NCBI GenBank assembly: GCA_016222805.1
Contig: JACRQG010000047.1
Coordinates: forward strand, 1-50,902
Direction of reading: 5' to 3'
DNA: 50,902 bases
Source: Verrucomicrobiota bacterium
GTDB lineage: Bacteria > Verrucomicrobiota > Verrucomicrobiia > Opitutales > Opitutaceae
A program made the position numbers and the translations under genes. Shown in pieces: positions 19,801-26,849 of the stretch (the first letter of the stretch is position 1; every line of letters starts with the position of its first letter). Below the pieces are notes generated by a model. The model was not told where the DNA came from. It searched no databases and saw only the letters and a program-made list of their open reading frames with translations.

Positions 19801-19992
19801 ACCGCCCGCACTGGGAGTCGCCGTGGCGCTGATCGTGACCGAATTGCCCGGGGAGGAAAGGACACCGAGGGCGCCGGCCGCCGGAGCGGTGATGGCGACA
19901 CTGGTCGGAACGGTCGCCTGGGCCGACTGGGCGAACAGCAGGCCCGCGGCGAGCGCGGCGACCGACGGGATTCGTCGTGCAAGTAGGTTCAT
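10804..19992 (-). CDS. Giant exported protein with 25 Ig-like repeats (predicted surface adhesin/fibre)
   Basis: The product has 3062 residues. A Sec signal peptide (1-26, ending AQA) is followed by 25 consecutive Ig-like domains of 92-116 residues, to about residue 2443. Typical units read PTVSLTAPANGA, then RVDFLAGSTVVGTA, APYTVTWTP, and LTARVTDSNG, as in the bacterial Ig domain I know as Big_7. Domains 5-14 are all exactly 92 residues and alternate in two types. A helical domain of about 237 residues follows (2444-2680, DUF4214-like by pattern, for example FDDLDARLAAGSMTRADLVA). Next come a further Ig-like domain (about 2681-2777, YQWLLNGSPIPG) and two copies of a roughly 140-residue module with NISTRG/NVSTRG and MLIR..GPTL motifs. 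No membrane anchor or LPXTG is seen. The ATG lies 18 bases after the secretin stop with no terminator between, so co-transcription with the pilus-like genes is likely. Secretion through that secretin is conjecture. Confidence 0.88.
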   Translation of the reverse strand: MNLLARRIPSVAALAAGLLFAQSAQATVPTSVAITAPAAGALGVLSSPGNSVTISATATPSAGGAISQVDFRVNGVSVGVATTAPYSVNWTPAAPGTYNLSAIATDNTASPNTLTSAAVTVTVSAVRTVSVSAPATNAVIAQNSQVPVRATAVMSDGVVGSVSFTFNGAAIGAPITTAPYFLNHTFTDAPGTYNLVATATASDGITTWSSTATYPITIAAQQGAAPTVAFVAPLVTDVIAVGNAVTVTATASDTDGFIPSTAPGGVSFYADGELIGTDLTAPYSVTWTPNVAKTVTLLATATDDKGNSRSDSRSVTVLSVAPTVSITSPSNNSSATAGTAVTVNANATAGTGTTVTSVQFLADGVPIATDNSAPYSVSWTPAASGTVALTARVTDSNGTIVTSSTVTVNVAAAAGALTASLTAPANGASVPLGTTSTLTATATAAGSATVTRVDFLAGSTVVGTALTAPYSVSWTPSASGVVALTARATDSTGATATSATVNVNVTAPSVALTAPASGSAVTVGSTVALTASATAVAPAGVSRVEFLAGTTLVGTALVAPYTVNWVPTATGAVSLTARVIDSNNATVTSAAVGVTVASSVPTVSLTAPANGATLALGASATLTATASASGGASVSRVDFLAGSTVVATALTAPYTTTWVPTTAGITALTARVTDSNGTSVTSTAVNVTVTGPTVALTSPTPAAVVTTNSAVTLTASASAIAPANVSRVDFFAGTTLVGSAATAPYTITWTATPAGSVALTARVVDSNGITVTSTAVNVTVTSFPPTVALTSPNAGDTLPMGAAATLTATASATGGATVARVDFLAGTTVVGTALTAPYTVAWTPTTSGITALTARVTDSNGTAVTSAAINVNVVGPTVALTAPTNGAIVGVNSPVALTATASAVAPATVSRVDFFAGTTLVGSAAIAPYTATWTPSSAGTFSLTARVVDSNNTTVTSTGVSVTVSAFPPTVSITSPTAGDNIALGSTTTLTATASAAAGATVTRVDFLAGTTVVGTSLTAPYSVAWTPTAAGITSLTARVTDSNGTVVTTTAINVNVVGPTVVLTAPTNASVVGVNSSVTLTAVPTAFGAATVSRVDFFAGSTLIGSANSAPYSITWVASPAGTVSLTARVVDSNGVSVTSSAVSVTVAASVPTVALTSPTNGTNLGLAAPATLTATASASGGLAVARVDFLAGSTIVGTALAAPYTVTWTPTTAGIVALTARVTDTAGTVVNSPVVNVNITAPTVAITSPAPGTAASFATPLTISATAAAVAPATVSKVDFYVGSTFIGSANTAPYAVTWTPASTGTQSLTARVTDSNGAVVTSTAVSVIVATVAPTVSLTSPTTGTALVVGTPVALTAAATAGGGATVTRVDFLAGSTIVGTALVPANGVYTFNWTPTSAATTLNLTARVTDSNNSVDTSNVVTVSVSSATVLGVNLTVSGGSTTIPIGASRYLTASVSGLTAIAQVEFYMDGQLIGTDSGAPFNILFTAPASAGAHTLTARAIDGSNGVATSPNVPIVITGAVGTPPAVGILTPIAGSFVAVNTTVAVTGTVTDPDANISSVQVFANGVSVGNATISGTNWSLNWFPNSLGTVSLTAIATDATGNAVTTPGVGVTVSDSFSPSVSLSLSPRTAAAGASTTLPSGAVRNLVADSTASSGRAVVRVEFFVDGTKVGEDTTVPYTYRYTAPALADGEQTRAFVLSARATDNAGAARDAQLSVLVVSPVGSPPNISLLTPANNTNTVPGTAVTLAATATSLFSTVSSVQFYVNGSPASVNGGNGLTSAPYTTTFTPTTPGRYVIDAIATDINGNTAVSNSATVTAAFTVPTIAITAPNPNATARATPNVPLTLTATATVQVGAGASVLLVEFLLDGVQIAARTTPTNAALGTYSTTWIPTTAQLGNHQLTARVTDTNSQTTTSNPVNVLVANAVGTPPTVTISTTPIPGTGLQTLSQVNFLANAFANGVNTTITNVEFFLNDVSIGLASREQATNLYRLAYDFSRIDFASAPVNPNNPSQYILPLYAIARDSNNNQTVSAISNLTINAATSAVPTISLSALTPTTVTQGTQLFLLPTFSDSDGNVTIIQLYANGVNVQSLGSPVSGQTIFTYNATTPGRYNLFAVATDDTGNTAIASPAIVVQVNAVNAPETTLTRPATASTATTVNAPVFLEGTARATGTTAVPTLAFIATGSSGSRTQINGTRIGTTTTYRAIWTPTTADTYTLVTQATVAGVQNTSSVSRTVVVNELNGLAPTVSVSVPGSVTTASTFNFTATAADSDGSVVGVEFFVNRNSVGQAVRDQLANTWRLTANATGLTPGSVEVVALATDSAGNVAASGTSFMSVVAASSIAPLIDVLPSTTSAAFSRQVQLRANARDNDGTVASVQYFANGTSLGTSTNAGTSYQVNWTPTASGTFNLYAIATDNTNNTTLSTPIQIIVRRNNPILEDAAFILQTYQDIANTTSINPLLFDDLDARLAAGSMTRADLVANLVADTGFTAPVNLLALYYVLMGQWPTPQNYTPLLATARGSLTNAAGSIIASNEFLLKYGLTSTLSTALLNNPVGAMPAQTFLDRLWSNAGARPAVNRELDLIRFQNNNTAYLTPTPPYGRGYNSAGLSTALAEFVTFTNANNTALFKRARAAAIFYQLARPSVAITVEDITAKVDALATLPDDKSIADAVLKDTLYTYRYVTITKHPESLTVAPRSGALFSVEATGAPPLTYQWLLNGSPIPGATNPLLSLTNVNAGNAGTYTVAITSSVATATSDAATLTLSSVPTRLANISTRGVTSAGSNVLIGGFIVTGTAAQTRQMLIRVIGPTLGGAPFNVANALPNPTLELYAGNNRNPVLTNDDWGTQAAGPAQVAAIQQAATRAGAFALPGNSRDAAILATLPPGPYTVQAVVPAATPNATGVVLIEVYDVTQGGPAGPKAANVSTRGFVGTGASQLIAGFVVNGEVSRRMLIRGAGPTLASFGVPGVLADPQLTLVAQSTGRVIRSNDNWASGADAAIIATAASTAGAFPFASNSRDAAMLVMLPPGAYTVQLNGVSNSTGVGIVEVYDVDP
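15988..18747 (-). repeat. Higher-order tandem repeat: five copies of a 552-bp two-domain unit
   Basis: Inside the giant gene, Ig domains 5-14 (residues 416-1335) form five tandem dimers of 184 residues. The first domain of each pair has RVDFLAG and a GITALT/GVVALT strand; the second usually has APA.VSRVDFFAGTTLVGSA and a VDSN motif. Because odd domains resemble other odd ones and even resemble even, the array seems to have grown by duplication of pairs rather than of single domains. The first and last dimers match this pattern less well. DNA copies have diverged at many third positions, so the expansion is not very recent. Boundaries come from hand alignment. Confidence 0.8.
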
Positions 19993-20010
19993 GACGGACG
20001 TCGTGGCGGG

Positions 20011-22863
20011 TTATTTCGCTCCGCTGCGGGTGCGCGGTTCGGCGCTGGCCGGAGTCACGATGGTCGGGTTTTGGAAGAGCGAATTGGCCGGAGTGCTCTT
20101 CAGGTTCTGCTTCTTCGGCGAACCGCCGGGACTGACGAGGTTGGCGGTCACGAAGATGAGCAGGTTCCGCTTCTGGGCACTTTCGCCCTTGGAGCGGAAC
20201 AGGCGGCCGAGCAGCGGAATGTCGCCGAAGAACGGCACCTTGTCGTTGACCTTCTTGACCTCCTCCCGGGTGAGGCCGCCCATCACGAGAGTGGCGCCAT
20301 CCCAGATGGTCACCTTGGTGGAGATGTCGCGGACGGAGAAGATGGGCTGGTAGAAACCGGGCGGCACGGTGACGGTCACACCCGAGGAGATGGCGACGCT
20401 GGGGCCGCCGTATTCGACAAACCCCTCGAACTCGGTGACCCGCGGGTTGAGATCGAGGCTGATGCTGTAGTCGTCCTCTTCTACGGTCGGCGTGACCTTG
20501 AGCTCGACGCCGACATTGCGGGAGGTGAATTCCTGCGGGGTGCCGGCAGTGATGGTCACGCCGGCCGAGCTGAGACCGGTGCCGCCCGTGCCGCTACCGA
20601 CCTGGCTTTGAATTTCGCCGTAGCTCTGCGGATAGCGCAGTTCCTGGGCGACGGTGATGTTCGCCGGATTGCCGGAGAGGACCGTGAGGCGCGGCGAGCT
20701 GAGGAGGTCCGTGCCCTGCTTCTGGGACAACGCCCGCACGGCGGCGGTCACGTCGAACTCGCCCACGAATCCGGTGATGCTGCCCAACGCCGTGGCCACG
20801 GCGCCAAGCTGGACGCTGCCGGGAATCTGTGCCGGGGAGACCGGCACCGAGATGGTGTTGGCCGAGTTGGCGACTTCCGAGATGGTCAGGGCGTTCTGGT
20901 TCGAGGTGCTGGGGAAAGCGTTGAACAGCGGCCGGGTGACCTTGTCGGTGGAGTACGTTTCCTGCGGATCGAAGATCTGGCGACCGTTGGCGTCGAGCAC
21001 CGGCGCACCGGTGGTGGGATTCACCCGCGCGATGCCGCGGCGGCTGAGGTTCCAATTGACGCCCAGTTCTTCCAGGGCGCCTTCCTGCACCTCCATGAAC
21101 TTCGCCTCGATCTCCACCTGCCGGACGTCGTTGTAGCGAGCGAGGATGTTGCGGATGCGCTCGTTGTTCCGGGCCGTCTGGGTGACGATGATGGCGGAGC
21201 CGTCGTAAGCGAGCGAGCTGCCCTCGACGGTGAAGCTCACACCCGCCTGCTGCAGGAAGGCCTTCATGGCCGCGGCCTCGCCCCCCGCCGGCGCGGGAGT
21301 GGCTTCGCTAGTGTTACCCTCCGGAGAGGCAAACGGGTCGCGGTTCGCGGAAGCGCTGGTGCTGCCCGCCATGCCCGTCATGCGCAGGACGGTCGCGCGA
21401 GTCACCGGGAAGAACTGCGTCTCGAGCGTGGTGGTCTCACCGCCGGGGCGAACCACCACCGCGTCGGCCTGGACTTCGTACTGGTAGCCGATGGCCTCCG
21501 TGACGAAGTCGAGCACCCGCTTGAGGGTGGCGTTCCGGAGCGTCAGGGTGACCTGCGGGTTCTTGTTGCTCGGATCGATCAGGACGACATTGACGCCCTT
21601 GACGCCGCCCGAAGAGGTGCGGTCGAACTCCTCCGAAATGGCGCTGAGCGCCGCCACGACATCGCCGATGGTGGCCCGGGTCCAGCTGACCGACGGGAGC
21701 GTGATTTCCGACAGCTTCTTGGCCAGGGGCGCGATGGCCGCGGCCTGGTCAACCTCGCGGGGACGCTCCTGGTAGATGCCCGGGCGCTGCCAGCTCTTGG
21801 AGACCTCCTCGAGCAGTTGGGCGCGCGTCTTCTCACGGTTGAGCGCTCCCATTTCGGTTTTTTCCTCGGCGATGCGGAGGAGGAAGCCCTTGGCGACGGT
21901 GTTGTCGGGCTCCTGTGCCTCGATGGCGCGGAACGTCTCCTGCGCCCCGTCGAGGTCGCCGGCAACATACTGGGCGCGGCCTTTGGCGACCAATTGGGCG
22001 GTGTTGGCGCGCTCCGCCACGTAACCAGGATCCGCGGCGACGGCAGCGGGCTTGGTTTCGGCGCGGACGAGCTGGCGCTCGAGGGCGGCGGAGCGCGTGT
22101 CGGCCGGGGCGAGCCGTCCGTGGGCGGCGAGCGCGGCGCGGGCGCCGTCATTGTCGCCCTTCTTGATCAGGATCTGGGCGCGCTCGAGGAGGGCGGCGGC
22201 CTTCTCTTTCTTAAGATCGGCGCTGAGCTTCTGCGTTGCGGGATTCTCCGGCAAGGTCGCCAGCACGGCATCAACCGTGGCGATAGCGTCGTCCGGCTTG
22301 TTGTTGCGGAGTTGACTGCGGGCCGCCGCGAGGCGGGCCTGGCCTTCCATCACCAACTGATCGAGCCGGGCGGCCTCGGCGCGGGCGAGCGCTTCGGCTT
22401 CCTGCTCCGGCGTCGGGGTGGCAGGGGCTGCGGCCGCCTGGCCGGGTTCGGGAATGCGGACATCGATCATCGCCGGCGCCGCCTTGGCCGGCGTGGCCTG
22501 AGCGACCGCCACCGGGCGGGGGGCTTCGGCGGGAGCCGGGGCGCGGCGGGCGGCCTCCTGGGCAGCCTTCTCGGCGGCGGCCTGCTGCGCCAGGGCCGCC
22601 TGCTGGGCGGTCGCCTGGGCCTCGATCTCCGCCTTCAGGCGCTGCACGGCCCGGTCGTCCGGTGTAAGGGCGGTCAGCTGCGCGAGCGCTTTTTGCGCGC
22701 CGGCCAGGTCGCCGGCGTCACGGGCCCGGAGCGCCTCGGCCATGAGGCGAATCTTGGTGTCCGTGGGGTTTTGCGCGAACGCCTCGCGGAGCGGCACCGC
22801 CACGGCCAGGAGGGCGGCGACCAGCGCGACAAGCAGTGACGCAGGAAGGGGTCGAGTATTCAT
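20011..22863 (-). CDS. Secretin-family outer-membrane channel (Amuc_1098-like)
   Basis: The protein is predicted to form the multimeric outer-membrane gate of a type IV pilus-like or type II secretion-like machine. Its 950 residues comprise a signal peptide (about 1-30) and a long Ala/Gln/Glu-rich helical region with TPR-like pieces (about 35-360, two similar DGA..AL.A stretches). A small secretin N-type domain lies near 415-470 (VTLTLRNATLKRVLDFVTE). The secretin core runs from about 580 to the end, starting VEIEAKFMEVQEGALEELGV and including VPFFGDIPLLGRLFR and LLIFVTANLV. Those late motifs are diagnostic of secretins. It follows the Amuc_1099-like gene by 27 bases and precedes the giant Ig gene by 18. 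The match in order to Akkermansia Amuc_1098-1102 is from memory. The start context is CCTCCCTTTCTGCA, with no Shine-Dalgarno. Confidence 0.92.
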   Translation of the reverse strand: MNTRPLPASLLVALVAALLAVAVPLREAFAQNPTDTKIRLMAEALRARDAGDLAGAQKALAQLTALTPDDRAVQRLKAEIEAQATAQQAALAQQAAAEKAAQEAARRAPAPAEAPRPVAVAQATPAKAAPAMIDVRIPEPGQAAAAPATPTPEQEAEALARAEAARLDQLVMEGQARLAAARSQLRNNKPDDAIATVDAVLATLPENPATQKLSADLKKEKAAALLERAQILIKKGDNDGARAALAAHGRLAPADTRSAALERQLVRAETKPAAVAADPGYVAERANTAQLVAKGRAQYVAGDLDGAQETFRAIEAQEPDNTVAKGFLLRIAEEKTEMGALNREKTRAQLLEEVSKSWQRPGIYQERPREVDQAAAIAPLAKKLSEITLPSVSWTRATIGDVVAALSAISEEFDRTSSGGVKGVNVVLIDPSNKNPQVTLTLRNATLKRVLDFVTEAIGYQYEVQADAVVVRPGGETTTLETQFFPVTRATVLRMTGMAGSTSASANRDPFASPEGNTSEATPAPAGGEAAAMKAFLQQAGVSFTVEGSSLAYDGSAIIVTQTARNNERIRNILARYNDVRQVEIEAKFMEVQEGALEELGVNWNLSRRGIARVNPTTGAPVLDANGRQIFDPQETYSTDKVTRPLFNAFPSTSNQNALTISEVANSANTISVPVSPAQIPGSVQLGAVATALGSITGFVGEFDVTAAVRALSQKQGTDLLSSPRLTVLSGNPANITVAQELRYPQSYGEIQSQVGSGTGGTGLSSAGVTITAGTPQEFTSRNVGVELKVTPTVEEDDYSISLDLNPRVTEFEGFVEYGGPSVAISSGVTVTVPPGFYQPIFSVRDISTKVTIWDGATLVMGGLTREEVKKVNDKVPFFGDIPLLGRLFRSKGESAQKRNLLIFVTANLVSPGGSPKKQNLKSTPANSLFQNPTIVTPASAEPRTRSGAK

Positions 22864-22890
22864 TGCAGAAAGGGAGGATGGGGAGGTGAA

Positions 22891-23766
22891 TCAGGGAGTG
22901 GTGGCGGTCGGTTCGGTCTCGTCCGGCCCCTCGGTTTCGCGGGGAGTGAGCACACGGCGATCGGGCTGGAGCAGACTCGGGGACTCTTTGGTGATCTCGA
23001 TGGTCGGCGGCGTGGTTTCGATGCGATCCACGCGGAAGGTGGCTTCCCCGATCTTGAAGGAATCGCCGGTCCGTACCTCGCGGGCCGCCGTCTGGCCGGT
23101 CTCCGCGACAAAGGCAAAGACCGTACCGGTGTACGTGCGCTCGCGATGCGTCAGGGTGATGTCCCGATTGGCCTTTTCGTCCCGGATGACGGCGGTCGCC
23201 ACCCGCTGACGGGTGGTCATGCTCTCCGGGAGGGCGATTGGCTGCGGATCGACGTCGAGCCGCTTGATGGACAGCGCCAGGTTCGGCAGACGATGCCCGG
23301 CGGAGGCCAGGAACACCTCGCCGGACATGGCGTTCTGGAAGACTCCGCGCCAGGAGCCGGGTTGTCCGACGTAACCGATCAACTGGAGGCGAAACGGTTC
23401 CGGGCGCACGGCGACCAGTTCGATGCCGAAGGCCTCCGTAGTCTCCTCGTCGAGCAGGCTCGATGGCGGGCGAACCGTAAACCCCTTCGATCGTGGATTG
23501 TAGTAGATTTCCGGCGGCGTGAAGGCGTCGTACACCCAGTCCCGGCCGCGGGTCTGGGCCGGCGGCGCGGGCCACTGCTCCGTCTTGATCGGCGGGGCCT
23601 CCGGCGCGGTGGGCGCGTACGGTGCCTCGGTCAGTTGCACCTGGGGCACCGGAGCGTTGGGACTGGCGTCGCGACGGATCGCCAGCATCCCGAATCCGGC
23701 GGCCGACCCCAAGGCGAGCAGCACGGCGGCGCCGAACAGGACTTTATCGCTGGAAAGTGCGGGCAT
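22891..23766 (-). CDS. Single-pass pilus-like periplasmic protein (Amuc_1099-like)
   Basis: The 291-residue protein has one N-terminal membrane segment (about residues 8-29, VLFGAAVLLALGSAAGFGML) and a proline-rich linker (about 33-75). A beta-rich periplasmic part follows, with TRGRDWVYDAFTPPEIYYN, IQLVA/LQLIGYVG-type strands and an S/T/E/P-rich tail. It does not resemble an enzyme. The position directly before the secretin, the membrane topology and the proline-rich linker suit a PilP/GspC-like component bridging inner membrane and secretin; this is inference. The Amuc_1099 label rests on its place in the five-gene order. The spacing is 30 bases from the upstream gene and 27 to the secretin. 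Confidence 0.7.
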   Translation of the reverse strand: MPALSSDKVLFGAAVLLALGSAAGFGMLAIRRDASPNAPVPQVQLTEAPYAPTAPEAPPIKTEQWPAPPAQTRGRDWVYDAFTPPEIYYNPRSKGFTVRPPSSLLDEETTEAFGIELVAVRPEPFRLQLIGYVGQPGSWRGVFQNAMSGEVFLASAGHRLPNLALSIKRLDVDPQPIALPESMTTRQRVATAVIRDEKANRDITLTHRERTYTGTVFAFVAETGQTAAREVRTGDSFKIGEATFRVDRIETTPPTIEITKESPSLLQPDRRVLTPRETEGPDETEPTATTP

Positions 23767-23796
23767 GCGGGCGGAGGGGACGGAAATTCCGGAGCG

Positions 23797-24897
23797 TCAG
23801 GAGGTGGACGGCGCAGGTTGCTCCTCGGCGGGCGCGGTGTTCGCCGGCAGGAGGTCGATGAATTCCACGGTGACCGTGAACTTCGACAGCGACTTGGACA
23901 CGATCGGTGTCGTCGTGGCGCGGGCGGCGCTGGCGGGAGCCTGGGTCTTCGTGGCGGCCTCCTTGCTGGCCGTTCCTTTCGGGGCGGCGTCGGTCGTGAG
24001 GACAACAGACGGGGAAGTCGGGGTCTCGGATGAGGCCGCCGGCACGTTGTCACTGGCCGCGGACGCCGATTCCTCGGCCGTCGCGGGCTCCACTTCGACC
24101 TCGCGGACGAGCACGGGGAGTTCAAAGGACGCCAGCCGGCTGAGGAAGGCGCGGAGGGTCGCAGTCTGGCCGGTGAAGACGAACCGGAAGGGGGTTGTGT
24201 CGAGGTACCCCTTCACCCGCGCACTGACGCGAGGATCAATGACAAAGTAGTCGGGCGAATCGGAACCCGCGTCCACGGCTGTTTCGTCGGGCGTCTCCCC
24301 ATTCGCTTCGGCGGCGGCGCGGGCCTCCCGTTCCGCCTTGGTGAGCGTGCGTTCGCGCTTGATCGAAATCACCGCCCGGGGCTTCGCCTCGAGAAGGGCG
24401 GTGATCAGGTACTCCGCAATCTGTCGCTGACGGAAGATCGGGGCGATGCGGTCCGTCTCCGGTCCTTCGTTGGCGTACTTCGAGAACCCGAACCGGGCCG
24501 CCTCCGGCCGCAACTCCACCCCATGTTTCTCGGCGACCTCGCGGGTGCGTTCGACAAATGTCGCCAGATCGAAGTACGAGTCGGTCCGCGACGCCGGCAC
24601 CTTGGCGGTGCCCAGGCGCTCGAGCGCCGGCCCCTTGCCCGTCAACTCACCCTGCATGGCCGCGAGCGACTTCTGTGCCTTGGCCAGATCGGCTTCGATG
24701 GCGGCGGCCACCTCGCGGGTCGGGGGCGGAGCGAGCTGCGCCATGCCCTCGAGCTCCACCTTGCGCTGGGCGAGTCGCTTCTCGGCATCACGCAACGCCG
24801 CGTAACGCTCGTACGCGAGTGCCAGCTCACCGACGGCCACCACTCCACAGACGGTGAGCCCAAAGGCGAACAAGGGATACTTTCGGTACCAGTTCAT
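23797..24897 (-). CDS. Amuc_1100-like pilus-associated inner-membrane protein
   Basis: The product has 366 residues: a short cytoplasmic start (MNWYRKYP), one membrane segment (about 8-27), a coiled-coil (about 30-90), then a mixed alpha/beta domain containing RQRQIAEYLITALLEAKPRAVISI and FRFVFTGQTATLRAFLSRLA. Close to the end is a low-complexity Ser/Thr/Ala stretch of about 70 residues, then a final strand FTVTVEFIDLLP. The layout is that of PilO/GspM-type proteins. Amuc_1100 of Akkermansia muciniphila, known as an abundant outer-membrane-associated protein acting on TLR2, has such a fold, and its gene holds the equivalent place between the PilM-like and 1099-like genes. Orthology is inferred from order and topology. 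The start lies 6 bases after the PilM-like stop, implying coupling. Confidence 0.75.
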   Translation of the reverse strand: MNWYRKYPLFAFGLTVCGVVAVGELALAYERYAALRDAEKRLAQRKVELEGMAQLAPPPTREVAAAIEADLAKAQKSLAAMQGELTGKGPALERLGTAKVPASRTDSYFDLATFVERTREVAEKHGVELRPEAARFGFSKYANEGPETDRIAPIFRQRQIAEYLITALLEAKPRAVISIKRERTLTKAEREARAAAEANGETPDETAVDAGSDSPDYFVIDPRVSARVKGYLDTTPFRFVFTGQTATLRAFLSRLASFELPVLVREVEVEPATAEESASAASDNVPAASSETPTSPSVVLTTDAAPKGTASKEAATKTQAPASAARATTTPIVSKSLSKFTVTVEFIDLLPANTAPAEEQPAPSTS

Positions 24898-24903
24898 CGG
24901 CGC

Positions 24904-26655
24904 TCAGAGGGTCTGTTTCGGGTTGATCACCAGGGTGAAGTCGAAATGCAGCAGCCCGTTCTGGTTCGTGTCGAAGCGCTCGTTCTCGACGGCGGTGATG
25001 AACTTCGAGTCCGTGAAGCCGGCGAGCAGTTCCTTGACGCGCTGGAGCGACTCGGGGCTTACCTTGGACTGCGGGTTCCGCACGTCGAGCAGGCGGCCAC
25101 TCAGGGCGAGCCGGATCGTGGGGCCTTTCTTCGGCGGCGGCACCGGGTCAGCCGCAGGCGCCGCGGCAGGCTGGCCGTCGGCCGGGACGGGCTCCGTCGG
25201 CGGAGGCTCCGGAGGGGCCGCATCGGGTTCCGGAGCTGCCGGGCGCAGCACCTGTAGGCGGTCAAGCCAGACATCCTCCACCGCCACCAGCCGTTGTTGA
25301 AGATCGGTGAAGAAGTTCACCCAGTTCGCCTTCGTCTCGTAGGCACCGGTCAACGCATTGATCTGTTTCCGCGCCTCCACGATCTGGCGCAGGTTTTCCT
25401 CGTTGCGATTCTGCACGGACCGCAACGGCATCAACTGCCCATCGTACTGGGACACCCGTTCCTCCGTCGCGGTTGCCAGCCGGTGCAGGTAGTAGGCGGG
25501 CGGAGCCAGGGCGAGGGTGGCCAGGGCGGCGGCGGCGAGCAACAGCGGTTGCTTCTTGCGGAACGCCAGGGCGGCGGTGAGCGCCGGCGGGAGCAGGCTC
25601 GCCTCCGTCTCTGTCGGCACGACCAGCCGGGTGGCCAGGCCCACGAGGTCAGCGAGAACCTGTGCGGCTCCCTCGGCACCGGCGGCGCGGGCGTCGGCCG
25701 CCACGTCGACGTTCTTGAGCGCCTCGTAGCGCTCAACCGGAATCCGGAGCTTCTCCGCCAGGGTTCCCGGCAACTCTTCGATCAGGGAGCCGCCTCCGGT
25801 GAGATACAGCGCCACGGCCGCCCCACCCCCCGAATGCCGGCGGTGATTGACGGCCGAGCGTGTGATCTCGAGCTGGAGGCGGGAGCAGAAACTGGAGGCG
25901 GCGCGCTGGACCGCCGCGCGCGACGGAGACCCGATCGGCAGATCGCTCTGCCCGGACAGGACCTGGATCTTGAGGGTCTCGGCCGCCGCAAAATCGATGC
26001 GGAGTTCCTCGGAGATGGCCTGGGTCATCGCGTTTCCGGCCAGCGCCAGGGTGCGGATGTAGAACCGGTCGCCCTCGACAAAGAGCAGATTGGTCGTGCG
26101 GGCGCCCACATTCACCACGATGACCGGCTCGATGACCTTCGGGTAGTTGTACCGGAAGGCGTGGCACAGGGCCAGGCCGGCGGGCAGCGCCCGTTCGACT
26201 GGGAACCCGGCGGCGTCGGCGGCGCCGCAGAGCGCCTGCATGGCGTCGAACTTCACGGCGGTCAGCATCACCTCCAGGTCGAAGCCGTCGTCCGCCACCA
26301 CCAGGTGATCCCAGACGACCTCCTCCAAGGGGTACGGGATATTCTCCGCCGCCTCGAAGGCCACGATCTTGACGCGCTTCTCTTTTGCCACCGATGGCGT
26401 CTTGATGAACTTGGTCAGGGCGAGGTGCCCGGGAACCGCGATGGCGGCGGAGCCTGCGAGCTTGCGACGCGTGACGATGGCTCCGAGCGATTGCGCAATC
26501 TCGACCGCCCAGCGGTTTTCGTGGGTCGGATCGGAGCTGTGGGGCTCCAGGGCAAACTGCTGCAGCACCAGGCGCCCGGAAGCTCCCACCCCAAAGACGC
26601 CACAGGCGACATGGCCGGCACCGATGTCAACGGCAAGAACGCGGGGGGCTCGCAT
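24904..26655 (-). CDS. PilM-like ATPase fused to a PilN-like membrane part (Amuc_1101-like)
   Basis: The 583-residue protein begins with an actin-fold nucleotide-binding domain of the PilM/FtsA type: phosphate-1 motif VLAVDIGAGHVACGVFG (6-22), IPYPLEEVVWDHLVV, a phosphate-2-like VVNVGARTTNLLFVEG and an adenosine-type LTGGGS. After about residue 360 it continues through one membrane helix (about 366-388), a coiled-coil, a proline-rich linker (about 473-510) and a small C-terminal domain. PilM and PilN are separate proteins in most type IV pilus systems, so this is a natural fusion of cytoplasmic and membrane subunits. There is a 194-base gap to the upstream Amuc_1102-like gene, long enough for an internal promoter. 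A weak candidate there is TTGAAA (complement of 26792-26797), without a good -10. The start context is ACCCTCCTTATC. Confidence 0.85.
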   Translation of the reverse strand: MRAPRVLAVDIGAGHVACGVFGVGASGRLVLQQFALEPHSSDPTHENRWAVEIAQSLGAIVTRRKLAGSAAIAVPGHLALTKFIKTPSVAKEKRVKIVAFEAAENIPYPLEEVVWDHLVVADDGFDLEVMLTAVKFDAMQALCGAADAAGFPVERALPAGLALCHAFRYNYPKVIEPVIVVNVGARTTNLLFVEGDRFYIRTLALAGNAMTQAISEELRIDFAAAETLKIQVLSGQSDLPIGSPSRAAVQRAASSFCSRLQLEITRSAVNHRRHSGGGAAVALYLTGGGSLIEELPGTLAEKLRIPVERYEALKNVDVAADARAAGAEGAAQVLADLVGLATRLVVPTETEASLLPPALTAALAFRKKQPLLLAAAALATLALAPPAYYLHRLATATEERVSQYDGQLMPLRSVQNRNEENLRQIVEARKQINALTGAYETKANWVNFFTDLQQRLVAVEDVWLDRLQVLRPAAPEPDAAPPEPPPTEPVPADGQPAAAPAADPVPPPKKGPTIRLALSGRLLDVRNPQSKVSPESLQRVKELLAGFTDSKFITAVENERFDTNQNGLLHFDFTLVINPKQTL

Positions 26656-26849
26656 GATAAGGAGGGTGCGGAAAGGGCTCCTGGTCAGCGGGCACCGGGG
26701 GCGACGGGATCGCCCACAAGGGCGCGAGTTGAATTTCCGCCGCGGACTTCAGGGGAATGAGGCACGGTGTCTAAGAGGCTGTTGGACGCGATTTCAAAAG
26801 GGGCGAGACGCGGCAAGTGTATTATGGTTACGTCGAAGATCCCTCCGGC

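Noticed and set aside
10804-19992. Regular repeats as a possible CRISPR array
   Set aside because: The period is about 276 or 552 bases, the copies diverge mainly at third codon positions and lie in one open frame, so they are protein domain repeats.
20071-22839. A 922-codon plus-strand frame opposite the secretin
   Set aside because: Composition is that of a high-GC shadow; the minus-strand frame has diagnostic secretin motifs.
26656-26849. Promoter for the PilM-like gene (TTGAAA near 26792-26797 on the minus strand)
   Set aside because: The hexamer is acceptable, but no matching -10 lies at 16-18 bases; mentioned only as a weak candidate.
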